Source of the DNA: a bacterium
GTDB taxonomy: Bacteria > Actinomycetota > Acidimicrobiia > Acidimicrobiales > Bin134
Reading direction: 5' to 3'
NCBI GenBank assembly: GCA_026708015.1
Contig: JAPOVT010000048.1
Location: 1-64,000, forward strand
Length of the DNA: 64,000 bases
Part shown: one piece after another, positions 37,598 to 46,660 of the stretch
How the letters are laid out: every line of letters begins with the position of its first letter
Numbering within the stretch: the first letter of the stretch is position 1
Notes under the pieces: model-generated
The model's database searches: none
What the model saw: the letters and a program-made list of their open reading frames with translations, nothing else
What the model was told of the DNA's origin: nothing
Position numbers and translations under genes: made by a program

Positions 37598-40324
37598 ATG
37601 AGTGTGTTTCAGAAGATCCTGAACACCGGAGAGGGCAAGAAGCTCAAGGCACTGGAGAGCCTGGTGCCCGATATCAACGCGCTCGAGCCGGAGACCAAAG
37701 CACTGTCCGATGACGCGCTGCGGGCCCGCACCGGGGAGTTCCGCCAGCGCTTGGAGAACGGCGAGGATTTGCACGACCTGCTCATCGATGCGTTTGCGGT
37801 GGTGCGGGAGGCGGCCTGGCGGGTGATCGGCCAGCGCCACTATGACGTGCAGTTGATGGGGGGCGCGGCCCTGCACTTCGGCTGGGTGGCCGAGATGCGA
37901 ACCGGCGAGGGCAAGACCCTGGTGTCCACGCTTCCGGTGTATTTGAACGGCTTGGCCGGCAAGGGCGTGCACGTGGTCACCGTGAACGACTATCTGGCCG
38001 CTCGCGACGCCGACTGGATGGGAGCCATCCACCGTTGGCTGGGCCTCACTGTCGGCCTGGTGGTCCCCGGCGAGCGGGGCTCGGAATTCAAGCGGGAGCA
38101 GTACGGCTGCGACATCACCTATGGCACCAACAACGAGATGGGCTTCGACTACCTGCGGGACAACATGGCGATGTCGGCCGACCGCCGGGTCCAGCGGGGC
38201 CACAACTACTGCATCGTGGACGAGATCGACTCCATCCTCATCGACGAGGCCCGGACCCCCCTCATCATCAGCGGGCGCCTGGCCGACGCGGCCAAGACGT
38301 ACTACAAATTCGCCAGCGTCGTGCGGGGTTTGAAGCGCGACGTCCACTACGACGTGGACGAGGAGAAGCGCATCGTGGCTCCCACCGAGGAAGGGGTGCA
38401 TGCGGTGGAGCGGGCGCTGGGGGTGGAGAACCTCTACGACTCGGTCAGCGCCAACCTGGTCCATCAGCTCCAGGCCGCGCTGCGGGCCAAGGAGCTGTAC
38501 CACCGGGACAAGGACTACATAATCCAGCGGGGCGAGGTGAAGATCGTCGACGAGTTCACCGGCCGGGTGTTGGAGGGCCGCCGCTGGTCGGAGGGACTGC
38601 ACCAGGCGGTGGAGGCCAAAGAGGGGGTGAAGATCAAAGAGGAGAACCAGACGCTGGCCACCATCACCCTCCAGAACTACTTCCGGCTGTACGACAAGCT
38701 GGCCGGCATGACCGGAACCGCGGTGAGCGAGGCCAACGAGCTGTTCGGCACCTACGGCCTCCATGTGGTGCCGATTCCCACCAATCTGCCGGTGGTCCGG
38801 GCTGACGAGGGCGACCTCATCTACAAGAGCGAGGACGGCAAGTTCAACGCCTTGGTGGAGGATCTGGTAGAGCGCTACGAGCGGGGCCAGCCGGTGCTGG
38901 TGGGCACCGTCTCGGTGGAGAACTCCGAGAAGCTGGCCGGTGTGCTCAACAAGCGGGGCATCTCCCATGAGGTGCTCAACGCCAAGCAGCATTTCCGGGA
39001 GGCCGAGATCGTGGCCCAGGCCGGTCGCCTGCACGCCATCACCGTGGCCACCAACATGGCCGGACGAGGCGTGGACATCGTGCTGGGGGGCAACCCCGAG
39101 GCCATGGCTCGCCGCGACGCAGCCGCCGAGGGCCTCGACCCCGCCAGCGAGCAGGGCCAGGCCCGGGCCGCCGAGCTGCTTGAGAAGTACGAGGCCGAGT
39201 GCGGCGCCGAGGGCGAGAAGGTGCGGGAGCTGGGGGGCCTCTATGTGCTGGGCACCGAGCGCCACGACAGCCGCCGCATCGACAACCAGCTTCGAGGCCG
39301 CTCCGGTCGCCAGGGCGACCCCGGCGAGAGCCGGTTCTACCTCTCACTGGAAGACGATCTGATGCGGATCTTCGCTACCGGGGCCATGAACTGGGTGATG
39401 GACAAGGCCCTGCCCGAGGACGTGCCCATCGAGGCCAAGATGGTGACCAAGGCCATCGAGCGGGCCCAGGGCACGGTGGAGCAGAAGAACGCCGAGGCCC
39501 GCAAGAACGTGCTCAAGTACGACGAGGTGCTAAACGAGCAGCGCAAGGTGATCTACAAGCGGCGGACCCAGATCCTGTCGGGCGGTGACCTGCGGGCCGA
39601 GGCCCTAGAGCACTTGGGCGAAGCGGTCGACGCCGTGATCACCGGGCACTGCACTTCGGAGGATCCCGCCGACTGGGACCTGGAGCAGCTCGAAACCGAA
39701 GTCCGAGTGCTGTGGCCAACCCAGATCGGCCCTGACCAGATGAGCGAAGCGACCTCCACCGACGATCTCTACGACGTGCTGGTGGGCGAGGCGGTGGCCC
39801 ACTACGAGCAGCGGGAGCAACAGGTCGGAGAAGATGCCATGCGGGAGGTGGAGCGCCAGATCATGCTGCGCATCATCGACCAGCGCTGGCGCGAGCACCT
39901 CTATGAGATGGACTACCTCAAAGAGGGCATCAACCTGCGGGCCCTCGGCCAGAAAGACCCTCTGACCGAGTGGCAGCGGGAGGGGTTCGAGATGTTCGGC
40001 CAGATGATGGCCGGCGTGGCCCGGGACTTCGTCACCTACATCATGCACGTGGAGATCAACGTGGAGTCTCCGGCCGGCGCCGAAGATGCCGACACCAGCA
40101 ACGTCACCGAGTCGGGTCCGGCCGATCCGTCCACTCAGCCGTCACTGGCCCGGGCCGGAGCACAGGCGGCCTTGGCCAGCACATCGGCCGCCCCCGCGAT
40201 GGTGGAGGAGTCGGCTCCAAAGTCGAGGACGCCGATCGTGAAGTCGGATTTCGACAAAACCCCCCGCAACGCCCCCTGTCCGTGCGGATCAGGCCGCAAG
40301 TTCAAGCAGTGCTGCGGGCGTTGA
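37598..40324 (+). CDS. secA: preprotein translocase subunit SecA
   Basis: A 908-residue motor ATPase of the Sec pathway. Walker A is GEGKTLVSTLPVYL near 103, DEAD-like Walker B is DEIDSILIDEAR near 208-219, and GRGVDIVLGGNPEAMA in NBD2 lies near 489-504. The preprotein cross-linking domain (220-370) and helical wing are intact. The C-terminal zinc finger NAPCPCGSGRKFKQCC ends the protein, as in SecA types that bind SecB or phospholipids. Length is normal for SecA1. It lies 22 nt upstream of prfB. Confidence 0.97.
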   Translation: MSVFQKILNTGEGKKLKALESLVPDINALEPETKALSDDALRARTGEFRQRLENGEDLHDLLIDAFAVVREAAWRVIGQRHYDVQLMGGAALHFGWVAEMRTGEGKTLVSTLPVYLNGLAGKGVHVVTVNDYLAARDADWMGAIHRWLGLTVGLVVPGERGSEFKREQYGCDITYGTNNEMGFDYLRDNMAMSADRRVQRGHNYCIVDEIDSILIDEARTPLIISGRLADAAKTYYKFASVVRGLKRDVHYDVDEEKRIVAPTEEGVHAVERALGVENLYDSVSANLVHQLQAALRAKELYHRDKDYIIQRGEVKIVDEFTGRVLEGRRWSEGLHQAVEAKEGVKIKEENQTLATITLQNYFRLYDKLAGMTGTAVSEANELFGTYGLHVVPIPTNLPVVRADEGDLIYKSEDGKFNALVEDLVERYERGQPVLVGTVSVENSEKLAGVLNKRGISHEVLNAKQHFREAEIVAQAGRLHAITVATNMAGRGVDIVLGGNPEAMARRDAAAEGLDPASEQGQARAAELLEKYEAECGAEGEKVRELGGLYVLGTERHDSRRIDNQLRGRSGRQGDPGESRFYLSLEDDLMRIFATGAMNWVMDKALPEDVPIEAKMVTKAIERAQGTVEQKNAEARKNVLKYDEVLNEQRKVIYKRRTQILSGGDLRAEALEHLGEAVDAVITGHCTSEDPADWDLEQLETEVRVLWPTQIGPDQMSEATSTDDLYDVLVGEAVAHYEQREQQVGEDAMREVERQIMLRIIDQRWREHLYEMDYLKEGINLRALGQKDPLTEWQREGFEMFGQMMAGVARDFVTYIMHVEINVESPAGAEDADTSNVTESGPADPSTQPSLARAGAQAALASTSAAPAMVEESAPKSRTPIVKSDFDKTPRNAPCPCGSGRKFKQCCGR

Positions 40325-40346
40325 CTGCCTGCTCCCGGAACATTCC

Positions 40347-41447
40347 GTGCCTGACTTCACCGGCGACCTCGCCCTGCTCCGATCCAAACTGGACGAAGCC
40401 CGGCTCTACCTGCACATCGATGAGCTGATCGCCCGGCGCCCTCAGCTGGAGGAGGCCGCGGCCGCCCCCGGCCTGTGGGACGACCCCGACCAGGCCCGCA
40501 AGGTGACCAGGGAACTGGCCGAGTTGATGGAGGACTTGGAGCTGTTCGCCGGCCTGGAGGCCGCCTTGGACGACGCCGACACGCTGCACCAGCTGGCCAC
40601 TGAGGAGGACGACGAGTCGCAGACCCCCGAGATCGCCCAGATGCTGGAATCCCTGACCGCAAAGGTTGACGACCTGGAGCTGCGGTCGCTTTTGGGCGGC
40701 GAGCACGACGGATCCGATGCGGTGTGCGAGCTCCACAGCGGCGCAGGGGGCACCGATGCCCAGGACTGGGCCGAGATGCTGCTGGCGATGTACCAGGGGT
40801 GGGCCGAGCGCCGCGGCTTCGACTTCAAGGTCGATTCGGTGTCGGAGGGCCAGGGGGCGGGCATCTCCTCGGCCGACTTCACCATTTCGGGGCGCAACGC
40901 CTACGGCCTGCTCCAGTCGGAGCGGGGGGTGCATCGCCTGGTGCGGATCTCCCCGTTCGACTCTGACGCCCGCCGCCACACCGCGTTCGCCCAGTTCAAA
41001 GTGGTGCCTTTCTTCGACGAGGTGTCCGGCGAGGTGGACATCGAGGACAAAGACCTGCGGATCGACACCTTCCGGTCATCGGGCGCGGGCGGGCAGCACG
41101 TGAACGTGACCGACTCGGCGGTGCGGATCACCCATCTGCCCACCGGCATCGTGGTGTCGTGTCAGAACGAGCGCAGCCAGCACCAGAACAAAGACCGTGC
41201 CATGCAGATCCTGGCCGCTCGCCTGGCCGACCTGAAGCGGGCTGAGCGGGCAGCCGAGATCGCCGGGTTGGCGGGCGACTACCAGAAGGCGGAGTGGGGC
41301 AGCCAGATCCGCTCCTATGTGCTGCACCCCTACCAGCAGGTCAAAGACGACCGCACCGGCGTGACCATCGGCAACGTGGAGGGGGTCTTGGCCGGGGACC
41401 TCGACGAGCTGATCGAGGCCTATCTGCGGTGGAGGCGCATGTCTTGA
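40347..41447 (+). CDS. prfB: peptide chain release factor 2
   Basis: A 366-residue class I release factor. The recognition tripeptide SPF is in ISPFDSDARRHTAF near 207. The catalytic GGQ is in SSGAGGQHVNVTDSAV near 245-253. The start is GTG at 40347, with MPDFTGDLALLRSKLDEARL following. No early in-frame stop or +1 slippery site is present, so it lacks the programmed frameshift autoregulation found in many bacteria. It is followed by ftsE. Confidence 0.95.
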   Translation: MPDFTGDLALLRSKLDEARLYLHIDELIARRPQLEEAAAAPGLWDDPDQARKVTRELAELMEDLELFAGLEAALDDADTLHQLATEEDDESQTPEIAQMLESLTAKVDDLELRSLLGGEHDGSDAVCELHSGAGGTDAQDWAEMLLAMYQGWAERRGFDFKVDSVSEGQGAGISSADFTISGRNAYGLLQSERGVHRLVRISPFDSDARRHTAFAQFKVVPFFDEVSGEVDIEDKDLRIDTFRSSGAGGQHVNVTDSAVRITHLPTGIVVSCQNERSQHQNKDRAMQILAARLADLKRAERAAEIAGLAGDYQKAEWGSQIRSYVLHPYQQVKDDRTGVTIGNVEGVLAGDLDELIEAYLRWRRMS

Positions 41448-41571
41448 CTGCGGCCAGGCCGAGCCCGGAGGGTGCGCAATCGTTGCACGGTGACGGTGGT
41501 AGCGTTGGTCGAGCTTTCTGGGCCAACAAAGGGGGGTTTGTGCCCGGATCGCAGTTCGGAGTTCACAGCGC

Positions 41572-42249
41572 ATGATCAGAATGGAGAACGTCACCAAGGT
41601 GTACAAGGGCGAGGTGCTCGCCCTTCAGAACGCCTCCTGCGAGGTGCAGCGGGGGGAATTCGTCTTTTTGGTTGGGCCGTCGGGATCGGGAAAGTCCACG
41701 TTCATGCGCCTGCTTAACAAAGAGGAGAAGCCTGACCGGGGCCGGGTGTACGTGGCCGGGAAGGACATCGGGCAGCTTCCCAGTTGGAAGGTGCCCTTTT
41801 TGCGCCGCAACATCGGGTGCGTCTTCCAGGACTTCAAGCTCCTGCCCAACAAGACCGTGGTCCAGAACGTGGCCTTCGCTCTGGAGGTGATCGGGCGTCC
41901 CCGGGGCGTGATCAAGGAGAAGGTTCCGGCCATCTTGGAGCTGGTGGGCCTCTCCAAGAAGATGCACAACTATCCCGACGAATTGTCGGGCGGGGAGCAG
42001 CAGCGGGTGTCCATCGCCCGGGCGTTTGTGAATCGGCCGCTGATCCTGCTGGCCGATGAGCCCACCGGGAACCTCGATCCGAACACCTCGCTGGGCATCA
42101 TGACGCTGTTGGACCGCATCAACCGCACCGGCACCACCGTGGTGATGGCCACCCATGACCGCAGCATCGTCGACAAGATGCGCCGCCGGGTTGTGGAACT
42201 GGACCGGGGCCAGATCGTCCGGGATCAGTCCCGGGGCGTCTACGAATAG
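41572..42249 (+). CDS. ftsE: cell division ATP-binding protein FtsE
   Basis: A 225-residue ABC ATPase that with FtsX controls peptidoglycan hydrolases at the septum. Walker A is [15 protein letters not shown] near 36-50, signature [16 protein letters not shown] near 140, Walker [13 protein letters not shown] near 164, and the H-loop VVMATHDR near 193. Start ATG 41572 is followed by [13 protein letters not shown]. It lies 53 nt upstream of ftsX, the standard operon order. Confidence 0.96.
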   Translation: MIRMENVTKVYKGEVLALQNASCEVQRGEFVFLVGPSGSGKSTFMRLLNKEEKPDRGRVYVAGKDIGQLPSWKVPFLRRNIGCVFQDFKLLPNKTVVQNVAFALEVIGRPRGVIKEKVPAILELVGLSKKMHNYPDELSGGEQQRVSIARAFVNRPLILLADEPTGNLDPNTSLGIMTLLDRINRTGTTVVMATHDRSIVDKMRRRVVELDRGQIVRDQSRGVYE

Positions 42250-42302
42250 CCCATGGCATTGAGGGGTCTCGACGACAGGGGCCAGTGGGCCGGCGGTAGC
42301 CG

Positions 42303-43196
42303 ATGAGCCTCAAGCTGGACTATGTCCTGCGGGAGACGGCCAGCAACTTCCGCCGGAACATCACCCTCACGCTGGCCACCGTCATCACCGTCACCATCTC
42401 GCTGACCCTCCTCGGGGCGGCGCTGCTGTTCGGCGACGCAGTCGACAACGCCACCGTCCGCTGGAAGGACGGCGTGGAGTTCATAGTGTTCATGGACCCC
42501 GAGATCAGCCCGGAGTTGGAGGCGGACATCCGCCGCCAGCTCGAGGACGCTCCCGAGGTCAGCGGGTTCACCTACATCGACAAAGACGAGGCCTACGCCG
42601 AGGTGCAGGATCTCATGGGCGACTCGCCGGAGCTGGTGGAGGTGATAACACCCGAGCGGCTGCCGGCCTCGTTCCGGGTCAAGCCCACCGACACCCTGCC
42701 CGAGCGGGTTGACGAGCTGGCCGCCGCCTTCCGCACGCAGCCGGGGGTGGCCAGGGTGGTAACGGCCAGCGAGACCATCCGAGCCATCGAGGATCTGTCC
42801 AGCGGGTTGCGCCAGCGGGTGATCATCATCGCCATCGTCTTGTTGGTGGCCGCTGCCGTGCTGATCTTGAACACCATCCGCATGGCGCTGTTCTCCCGCC
42901 GCCGAGACATCGAGGTGATGAAGTTGGTGGGGGCCACCAACTGGTTCATCCGGGTGCCGTTCATGTTCGAGGGACTCATTCAGGGGCTCATCGGAGGGGT
43001 TATCGCCATTCCGCTGATATGGCTGACCAACAATTTCTTCAGCGTGATCAACGACGATGTCTCGCTGGAGTTGCTGCGGGGCTTCACCGTCGATCCGTCC
43101 CGAGTGTGGGCCCTGGGCTTCCAGATGGTGGGTCTGGGAGCCATCGTGGGCACGGTGGGCTCCGGCATCGCCGTCAGCCGCTTCTTGGACACGTGA
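42303..43196 (+). CDS. ftsX: cell division protein FtsX
   Basis: A 297-residue permease-like FtsX. There is an N-terminal transmembrane helix (about residues 22-43), an extracellular domain (about 44-165) and three C-terminal helices with the DUF214-type loop RRRDIEVMKLVGATNWFIRV near 198-217. It starts at ATG 42303. In actinobacteria ftsEX is often followed by smpB; here the next gene on the same strand is a mycothiol-dependent dehydrogenase. Confidence 0.95.
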   Translation: MSLKLDYVLRETASNFRRNITLTLATVITVTISLTLLGAALLFGDAVDNATVRWKDGVEFIVFMDPEISPELEADIRRQLEDAPEVSGFTYIDKDEAYAEVQDLMGDSPELVEVITPERLPASFRVKPTDTLPERVDELAAAFRTQPGVARVVTASETIRAIEDLSSGLRQRVIIIAIVLLVAAAVLILNTIRMALFSRRRDIEVMKLVGATNWFIRVPFMFEGLIQGLIGGVIAIPLIWLTNNFFSVINDDVSLELLRGFTVDPSRVWALGFQMVGLGAIVGTVGSGIAVSRFLDT

Positions 43197-43315
43197 CAGG
43201 CTGCCCTCGCCTCCGCGACTGGGCACCAGACGAACCGGCTTTTCTCAGGGCGTAGTAGGTTCGCGGCAGTTGGTCTCGGTCTTAGTGGCCGATGGCCGGG
43301 CGAAAGGAGCAGCAG

Positions 43316-44398
43316 ATGGCCCAGCAGGTTCAAGCCGTAGTCGCCAAGGCCAAGGGCGAGCCGGTAGGCATAGAGACCATCGAGGTGCCCGACCCCGGGC
43401 CGGGCGAGGCCCTGGTGGCCGTGCAGGCCTGCGGCGTCTGCCACACCGATCTCCACTACCGGGAGGGAGCCATCAACGACGAGTTCCCGTTCCTTTTGGG
43501 CCACGAGGCCGCCGGCGTGGTGGAGTCGGTGGGAGAAGGCGTGACCAACGTGGCTCCCGGCGACTTCGTGATCCTCAACTGGCGGGCGGTGTGCGGTAAT
43601 TGCCGCTCGTGCCTGCGAGGGCGCCCGTGGTACTGCTTTGCTACCCACAACGCCACCCAGAAGATGACCCTGGATGGCCAGGAGCTGTCGCCCGCACTGG
43701 GAATCGGGGCCTTTGCCGAAAAGACACTGGTGGCGGCGGGCCAGGCCACCAAGGTCAATCCCGAGGCCCAGCCCGAGGTGGCTGGACTGATCGGCTGCGG
43801 GGTCATGGCCGGGCTAGGCGCCGCCATGAACACCGGCGGGGTAGGCCGGGGCGATTCTGTGGCCGTCTTCGGCTGCGGCGGGGTGGGCGATGCGGCCATC
43901 GAGGGATCACGCCTGGCCGGTGCTCACACCATCATCGGGGTGGACATAGACGACACCAAACTGGAATGGGCTCGAGAATTCGGTGCTACCCACACCATCA
44001 ACTCCTCCCGGGAGGACCCGGTGGAGCGGATCAGGGAGCTGACCGGTGGCCACGGCGTGGACGTGGCCATCGAGGCCATCGGCCTGCCCCAGACCTATGA
44101 GCAGGCCTTCTATGCCCGGGACTTGGCCGGGGCCGTGGTGCTTGTCGGTGTGCCCAATCCCGAGATGCGCATTGAGCTGCCGATGATCGAGGTATTCGGG
44201 CGCGGCGGTGTCCTCAAGTCGTCGTGGTATGGCGATTGCCTGCCATCTCGGGACTTCCCCATGCTGATCGACCTCTATCTCCAGGGAAGGCTCAACCTGG
44301 AGCGTTTCGTGTCGGAGACCATCTCGCTGGAGGGCGTTGAGGAGGCGTTTCACGCCATGGAGCGGGGTGAGGTGCTCCGGTCTGTGGTGGTGATCTGA
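43316..44398 (+). CDS. S-(hydroxymethyl)mycothiol dehydrogenase-like alcohol dehydrogenase
   Basis: A zinc-dependent MDR of 360 residues. ATG 43316 is preferred: an AAAGGAG site lies 7 nt upstream. [14 protein letters not shown] near 38 has catalytic zinc Cys. [14 protein letters not shown] near 87 has the structural zinc Cys. [18 protein letters not shown] near 183 is the Rossmann loop, and [13 protein letters not shown] near 107 is close to the mycothiol-dependent formaldehyde dehydrogenase family. By homology it oxidises the formaldehyde-mycothiol adduct, which would imply mycothiol use by this organism. Alternative: an NAD-dependent ADH of the same clan. Confidence 0.82.
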   Translation: MAQQVQAVVAKAKGEPVGIETIEVPDPGPGEALVAVQACGVCHTDLHYREGAINDEFPFLLGHEAAGVVESVGEGVTNVAPGDFVILNWRAVCGNCRSCLRGRPWYCFATHNATQKMTLDGQELSPALGIGAFAEKTLVAAGQATKVNPEAQPEVAGLIGCGVMAGLGAAMNTGGVGRGDSVAVFGCGGVGDAAIEGSRLAGAHTIIGVDIDDTKLEWAREFGATHTINSSREDPVERIRELTGGHGVDVAIEAIGLPQTYEQAFYARDLAGAVVLVGVPNPEMRIELPMIEVFGRGGVLKSSWYGDCLPSRDFPMLIDLYLQGRLNLERFVSETISLEGVEEAFHAMERGEVLRSVVVI

Positions 44399-44451
44399 AG
44401 ACCTCGGACTCATCAGTCCGTTCCACAGAACTGAAAATCACAGTTGACGCT

Positions 44452-44479
44452 CAGAAAAGGGAGTCGCTACCCTTTTCTG
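44452..44479. terminator. 10-bp palindromic hairpin after the dehydrogenase gene
   Basis: A perfect inverted repeat CAGAAAAGGG / CCCTTTTCTG flanks an 8-nt loop, ending 53 nt beyond the dehydrogenase stop. The A/T-rich stem bases provide a T-run inside the right arm, compatible with a bidirectional terminator. A nearby TTGACG (44444-44449) could instead belong to a promoter for the next gene. Confidence 0.55.
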
Positions 44480-44505
44480 TTGCGGGTGGGGCTTATGGGG
44501 CCTGT

Positions 44506-44531
44506 GAGGCTTGAGTAAGTCCTCAAGCCTC
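44506..44531. promoter_or_regulatory. 10-bp inverted repeat upstream of small membrane gene
   Basis: A perfect inverted repeat GAGGCTTGAG / CTCAAGCCTC with a 6-nt loop lies 21 nt upstream of the ATG at 44553. It has no following T-run. It may be an operator, or a hairpin in the 5' leader that controls translation, as the GGAGG site (44540-44544) lies just after it. Confidence 0.5.
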
Positions 44532-44552
44532 CCCTTGACGGAGGCACCCGAC

Positions 44553-44972
44553 ATGCCTGAATTGAACCTGACAACGATCGTTACCTCGATCATCGTCCTG
44601 CTACTGCTTGCCCTGCCGTTTGTCGCCGCCCGGCTACCGCATTCCCGGCTACCGCATTCCCGCCTACCGCATTCCCGCCGACTCGTGGCCCGAGACGCCC
44701 AGAAAGCGGGACCCGGGCCGGGATTCACTTACGCCTTGGTTCCCCCCGGTGGCCATCCCGATGAAGGCGAGGGCGAAGAGAAGGGCTCTTGGCAGTGGTG
44801 CTTGGCCTTCATCCCCAACGAGACCGCCGACGGCGGCTCTGAGATGCCGCCGTGGTGGGCACCGGCGCCGCCCTGGAATGCGTCCGAGGAAACCGGCCCG
44901 GATTTCACCCGCGACGCCGACGCCCTTCAAGCGGTGTTCGACGAGACCAGCGCCTATCCCGCGGCGAGGTAG
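44553..44972 (+). CDS. small membrane protein with RLPHS tandem repeats
   Basis: A 139-residue protein with an N-terminal membrane helix (TTIVTSIIVLLLLALPFVAA, about 7-26), then three copies of RLPHS, and a Pro/Trp-rich soluble domain with MPPWWAPAPPWN. GGAGG at 44540-44544 supports the ATG at 44553. The basic repeat just after the helix predicts an Nin/Cout topology in which the repeats face the cytoplasm. I do not recognise the family. Two hairpins lie upstream. Confidence 0.65.
   Translation: MPELNLTTIVTSIIVLLLLALPFVAARLPHSRLPHSRLPHSRRLVARDAQKAGPGPGFTYALVPPGGHPDEGEGEEKGSWQWCLAFIPNETADGGSEMPPWWAPAPPWNASEETGPDFTRDADALQAVFDETSAYPAAR
44631..44675 (+). repeat. three tandem 15-nt repeats
   Basis: Three tandem 15-nt units: two identical (cggctaccgcattcc) and one with a single change. 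They encode RLPHS three times in the small membrane protein. The copy number is a plausible site of slippage. Confidence 0.9.
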
Positions 44973-45029
44973 TCAAAACTCTCGCCCATTCTTCGCCCCG
45001 AAGCAGGAGCGGTTGGAGCATCATTGGGG

Positions 45030-45671
45030 ATGGTCCAAGACCGGCACCTAAACCGGCGGCTGACAATGGTGCGCCGCCAGATCGAGGGGCGAGGAGTCAG
45101 CGACCCGCAGGTTCTGGACGCCATGAGGACGGTTCCCCGCCATCGGTTCGTGTCGCGGACGCTGGCCGGCGACGCCTACAAGGATCACCCGCTGCCCATC
45201 GGTTCAGGCCAAACCATCTCCCAGCCCTACGTCGTGGCCCTCATGGCCGAGGCCGCGGCCATAGAGCCAGACAACCGGGTGCTGGAGGTGGGAACCGGAT
45301 CGGGCTATGGGGCGGCTGTGCTGGCCGAATTGGCCGCCTCCGTGGTTTCTGTGGAGCGGCACCGAAAGCTGGCCAACTCAGCGGCCCAAGTCCTGGCTGA
45401 ACTGGGGTATGACAACACCACCGTGGTGTGCGCCGACGGGTCGCAGGGCCACTCGCCCGGCGCCCCCTACGACGCAGTGCTGGTTACCGCGGCAGCGTCC
45501 AACATTCCCTCAGCGCTCATCGACCAGCTCGCCGACGGCGGGCGGTTGGTCATCCCCGTGGGGCCGGCCTCGTTCTCCCAGAATCTCACTTTGGTTCGTA
45601 GAGACGGCGATGAGACCACTTCCGAGCGATTCTGCCCCGTGAGGTTCGTCCCTCTCGTCGAGGAGCCTTGA
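45030..45671 (+). CDS. pcm: protein-L-isoaspartate O-methyltransferase
   Basis: A 213-residue SAM-dependent repair methyltransferase. PRHRFVSRTLAGDAYKDHPL near 34-53 and IGSGQTISQPYVVALMAE near 54-71 are family-typical. LEVGTGSGYGAAVLAEL near 85 is motif I. The ATG 45030 is chosen; a TTG 6 nt upstream is possible. It methylates L-isoaspartyl residues to start their repair. It converges on the RNA ligase-like gene with an 11-nt gap. Confidence 0.92.
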   Translation: MVQDRHLNRRLTMVRRQIEGRGVSDPQVLDAMRTVPRHRFVSRTLAGDAYKDHPLPIGSGQTISQPYVVALMAEAAAIEPDNRVLEVGTGSGYGAAVLAELAASVVSVERHRKLANSAAQVLAELGYDNTTVVCADGSQGHSPGAPYDAVLVTAAASNIPSALIDQLADGGRLVIPVGPASFSQNLTLVRRDGDETTSERFCPVRFVPLVEEP

Positions 45672-45682
45672 GCGGGCTCTAC

Positions 45683-46186
45683 TCAGCCGGCCTCTTCCAA
45701 CGGCCAATGGCTCAGCCGGGAGTAGCGGGACCCATCAGGGTGGAGTTGGCTGGACACCAGCCACAGCTCGCGGGCCAAGAACTCGGCCTCGAAGGGCTGT
45801 GCGACGACCGTGCCCGGCACCCGCTTGCGGGCTCGGGCCAAGGTGAGATGACCGGTGAACTCCCGACGGTCCGGCGGCTGGCCAATGGCCGCAGTGCGTG
45901 CTCCAACCTCGGCCGCCAATTCGCTCAGCCCATCCGCAGGCAGCATCAGCACCCTTGCCCCCAACCGCCTGCTGGCCGGTCCCAGCCGCACGGTGCTGGC
46001 CGATCCCTGAAACCCCCGCAAGCTGTCCTCCACCTCGCCCTGCTCCGTTTCCCCGAAGAACCTCAGCGTGATGTGCCACTGCTCGGGCACCGTCCATCGC
46101 AACCCCTCTACCTCGGGCCGATCCAATTCGCCCAGCAGCTCCACAACCTCCAAAGGCGGAAAAACAGCCAAGAACAGCCGGGGCAT
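45683..46186 (-). CDS. thpR: RNA 2',3'-cyclic phosphodiesterase (2H family)
   Basis: A 167-residue 2H phosphoesterase of the 2'-5' RNA ligase group. The two HxTx motifs are HITL near 38-41 and HLTL near 120. MPRLFLAVFPP is a common N-terminus of the family, so ATG 46186 is preferred over an upstream codon at 46231. It hydrolyses 2',3'-cyclic phosphates on RNA or ligates 2'-5' bonds in vitro. The neighbouring genes give no functional clue. Confidence 0.88.
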   Translation of the reverse strand: MPRLFLAVFPPLEVVELLGELDRPEVEGLRWTVPEQWHITLRFFGETEQGEVEDSLRGFQGSASTVRLGPASRRLGARVLMLPADGLSELAAEVGARTAAIGQPPDRREFTGHLTLARARKRVPGTVVAQPFEAEFLARELWLVSSQLHPDGSRYSRLSHWPLEEAG

Positions 46187-46322
46187 CAGTGAATTGTGGG
46201 TGCGAACGTCACGGTAATCGTGGTACTCCACAAGTTTGTCGGCAGAACGAATAGGTTGATCTATGGGTGGGTTCGGGTTCGTCAGGGAGTGAACTCACAA
46301 AAGGTACTTGCATGATAGGGTG

Positions 46323-46339
46323 TTCACCTCTAGGGTGAA
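46323..46339. promoter_or_regulatory. candidate operator upstream of higB-like gene
   Basis: An inverted repeat TTCACC-TCTAG-GGTGAA ends 10 nt before the toxin ATG. A second short inverted repeat (GAGT-GA-ACTC, 46287-46296) lies 27 nt further upstream. The placement fits an autoregulatory operator of the toxin-antitoxin unit. Confidence 0.5.
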
Positions 46340-46349
46340 AGCATGAAGC

Positions 46350-46649
46350 ATGAGGCTGGAATTCGAGGACGACGACCTTCGACGACTGTACGAGGAGCGA
46401 GACTTCGTGCTGCCCAGGTTCGGCCCCGATGTCGTGAAGGCCTTCCGGAAGAAGGTGGGGTTTCTCGCCCAGGCGGAGTCCGAGGTCGATCTTCGGAACT
46501 ACAAGGCACTGCACTTTGAGAAGCTCCAAGGGGGGCGTGCTGGTCAGCATTCGATCCGGCTCAATCGCCGGTGGAGGCTCATCTTGCGGATTGAGACCGA
46601 TGCCGAAGGCCGGCTGCTGGTCGTTGTCGAGATTGTCGATTACCACTAG
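46350..46649 (+). CDS. HigB/RelE-like toxin
   Basis: A 99-residue RelE-superfamily toxin. YEERDFVLPRFGPDVVKAFR at the N-terminus and the C-terminal RLNRRWRLILRIETDAEGRL with VVVEIVDYH match the Killer/HigB type. It precedes a larger antitoxin gene by 11 nt on the same strand. ATG 46350 is supported by the beginning of the conserved fold; another ATG 7 nt upstream is out of frame. Confidence 0.88.
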   Translation: MRLEFEDDDLRRLYEERDFVLPRFGPDVVKAFRKKVGFLAQAESEVDLRNYKALHFEKLQGGRAGQHSIRLNRRWRLILRIETDAEGRLLVVVEIVDYH

Positions 46650-46660
46650 GGAGGAGATTC

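Noticed and set aside
37241..39265. Long antisense frame through hpf and secA
   Set aside because: It is a high-GC shadow of secA, His/Val/Gly-rich with no domain; the plus-strand genes explain the region.
40347..40450. Programmed +1 frameshift in prfB
   Set aside because: The frame from GTG 40347 is uninterrupted and no CTTTGA slippery stop occurs near codon 25.
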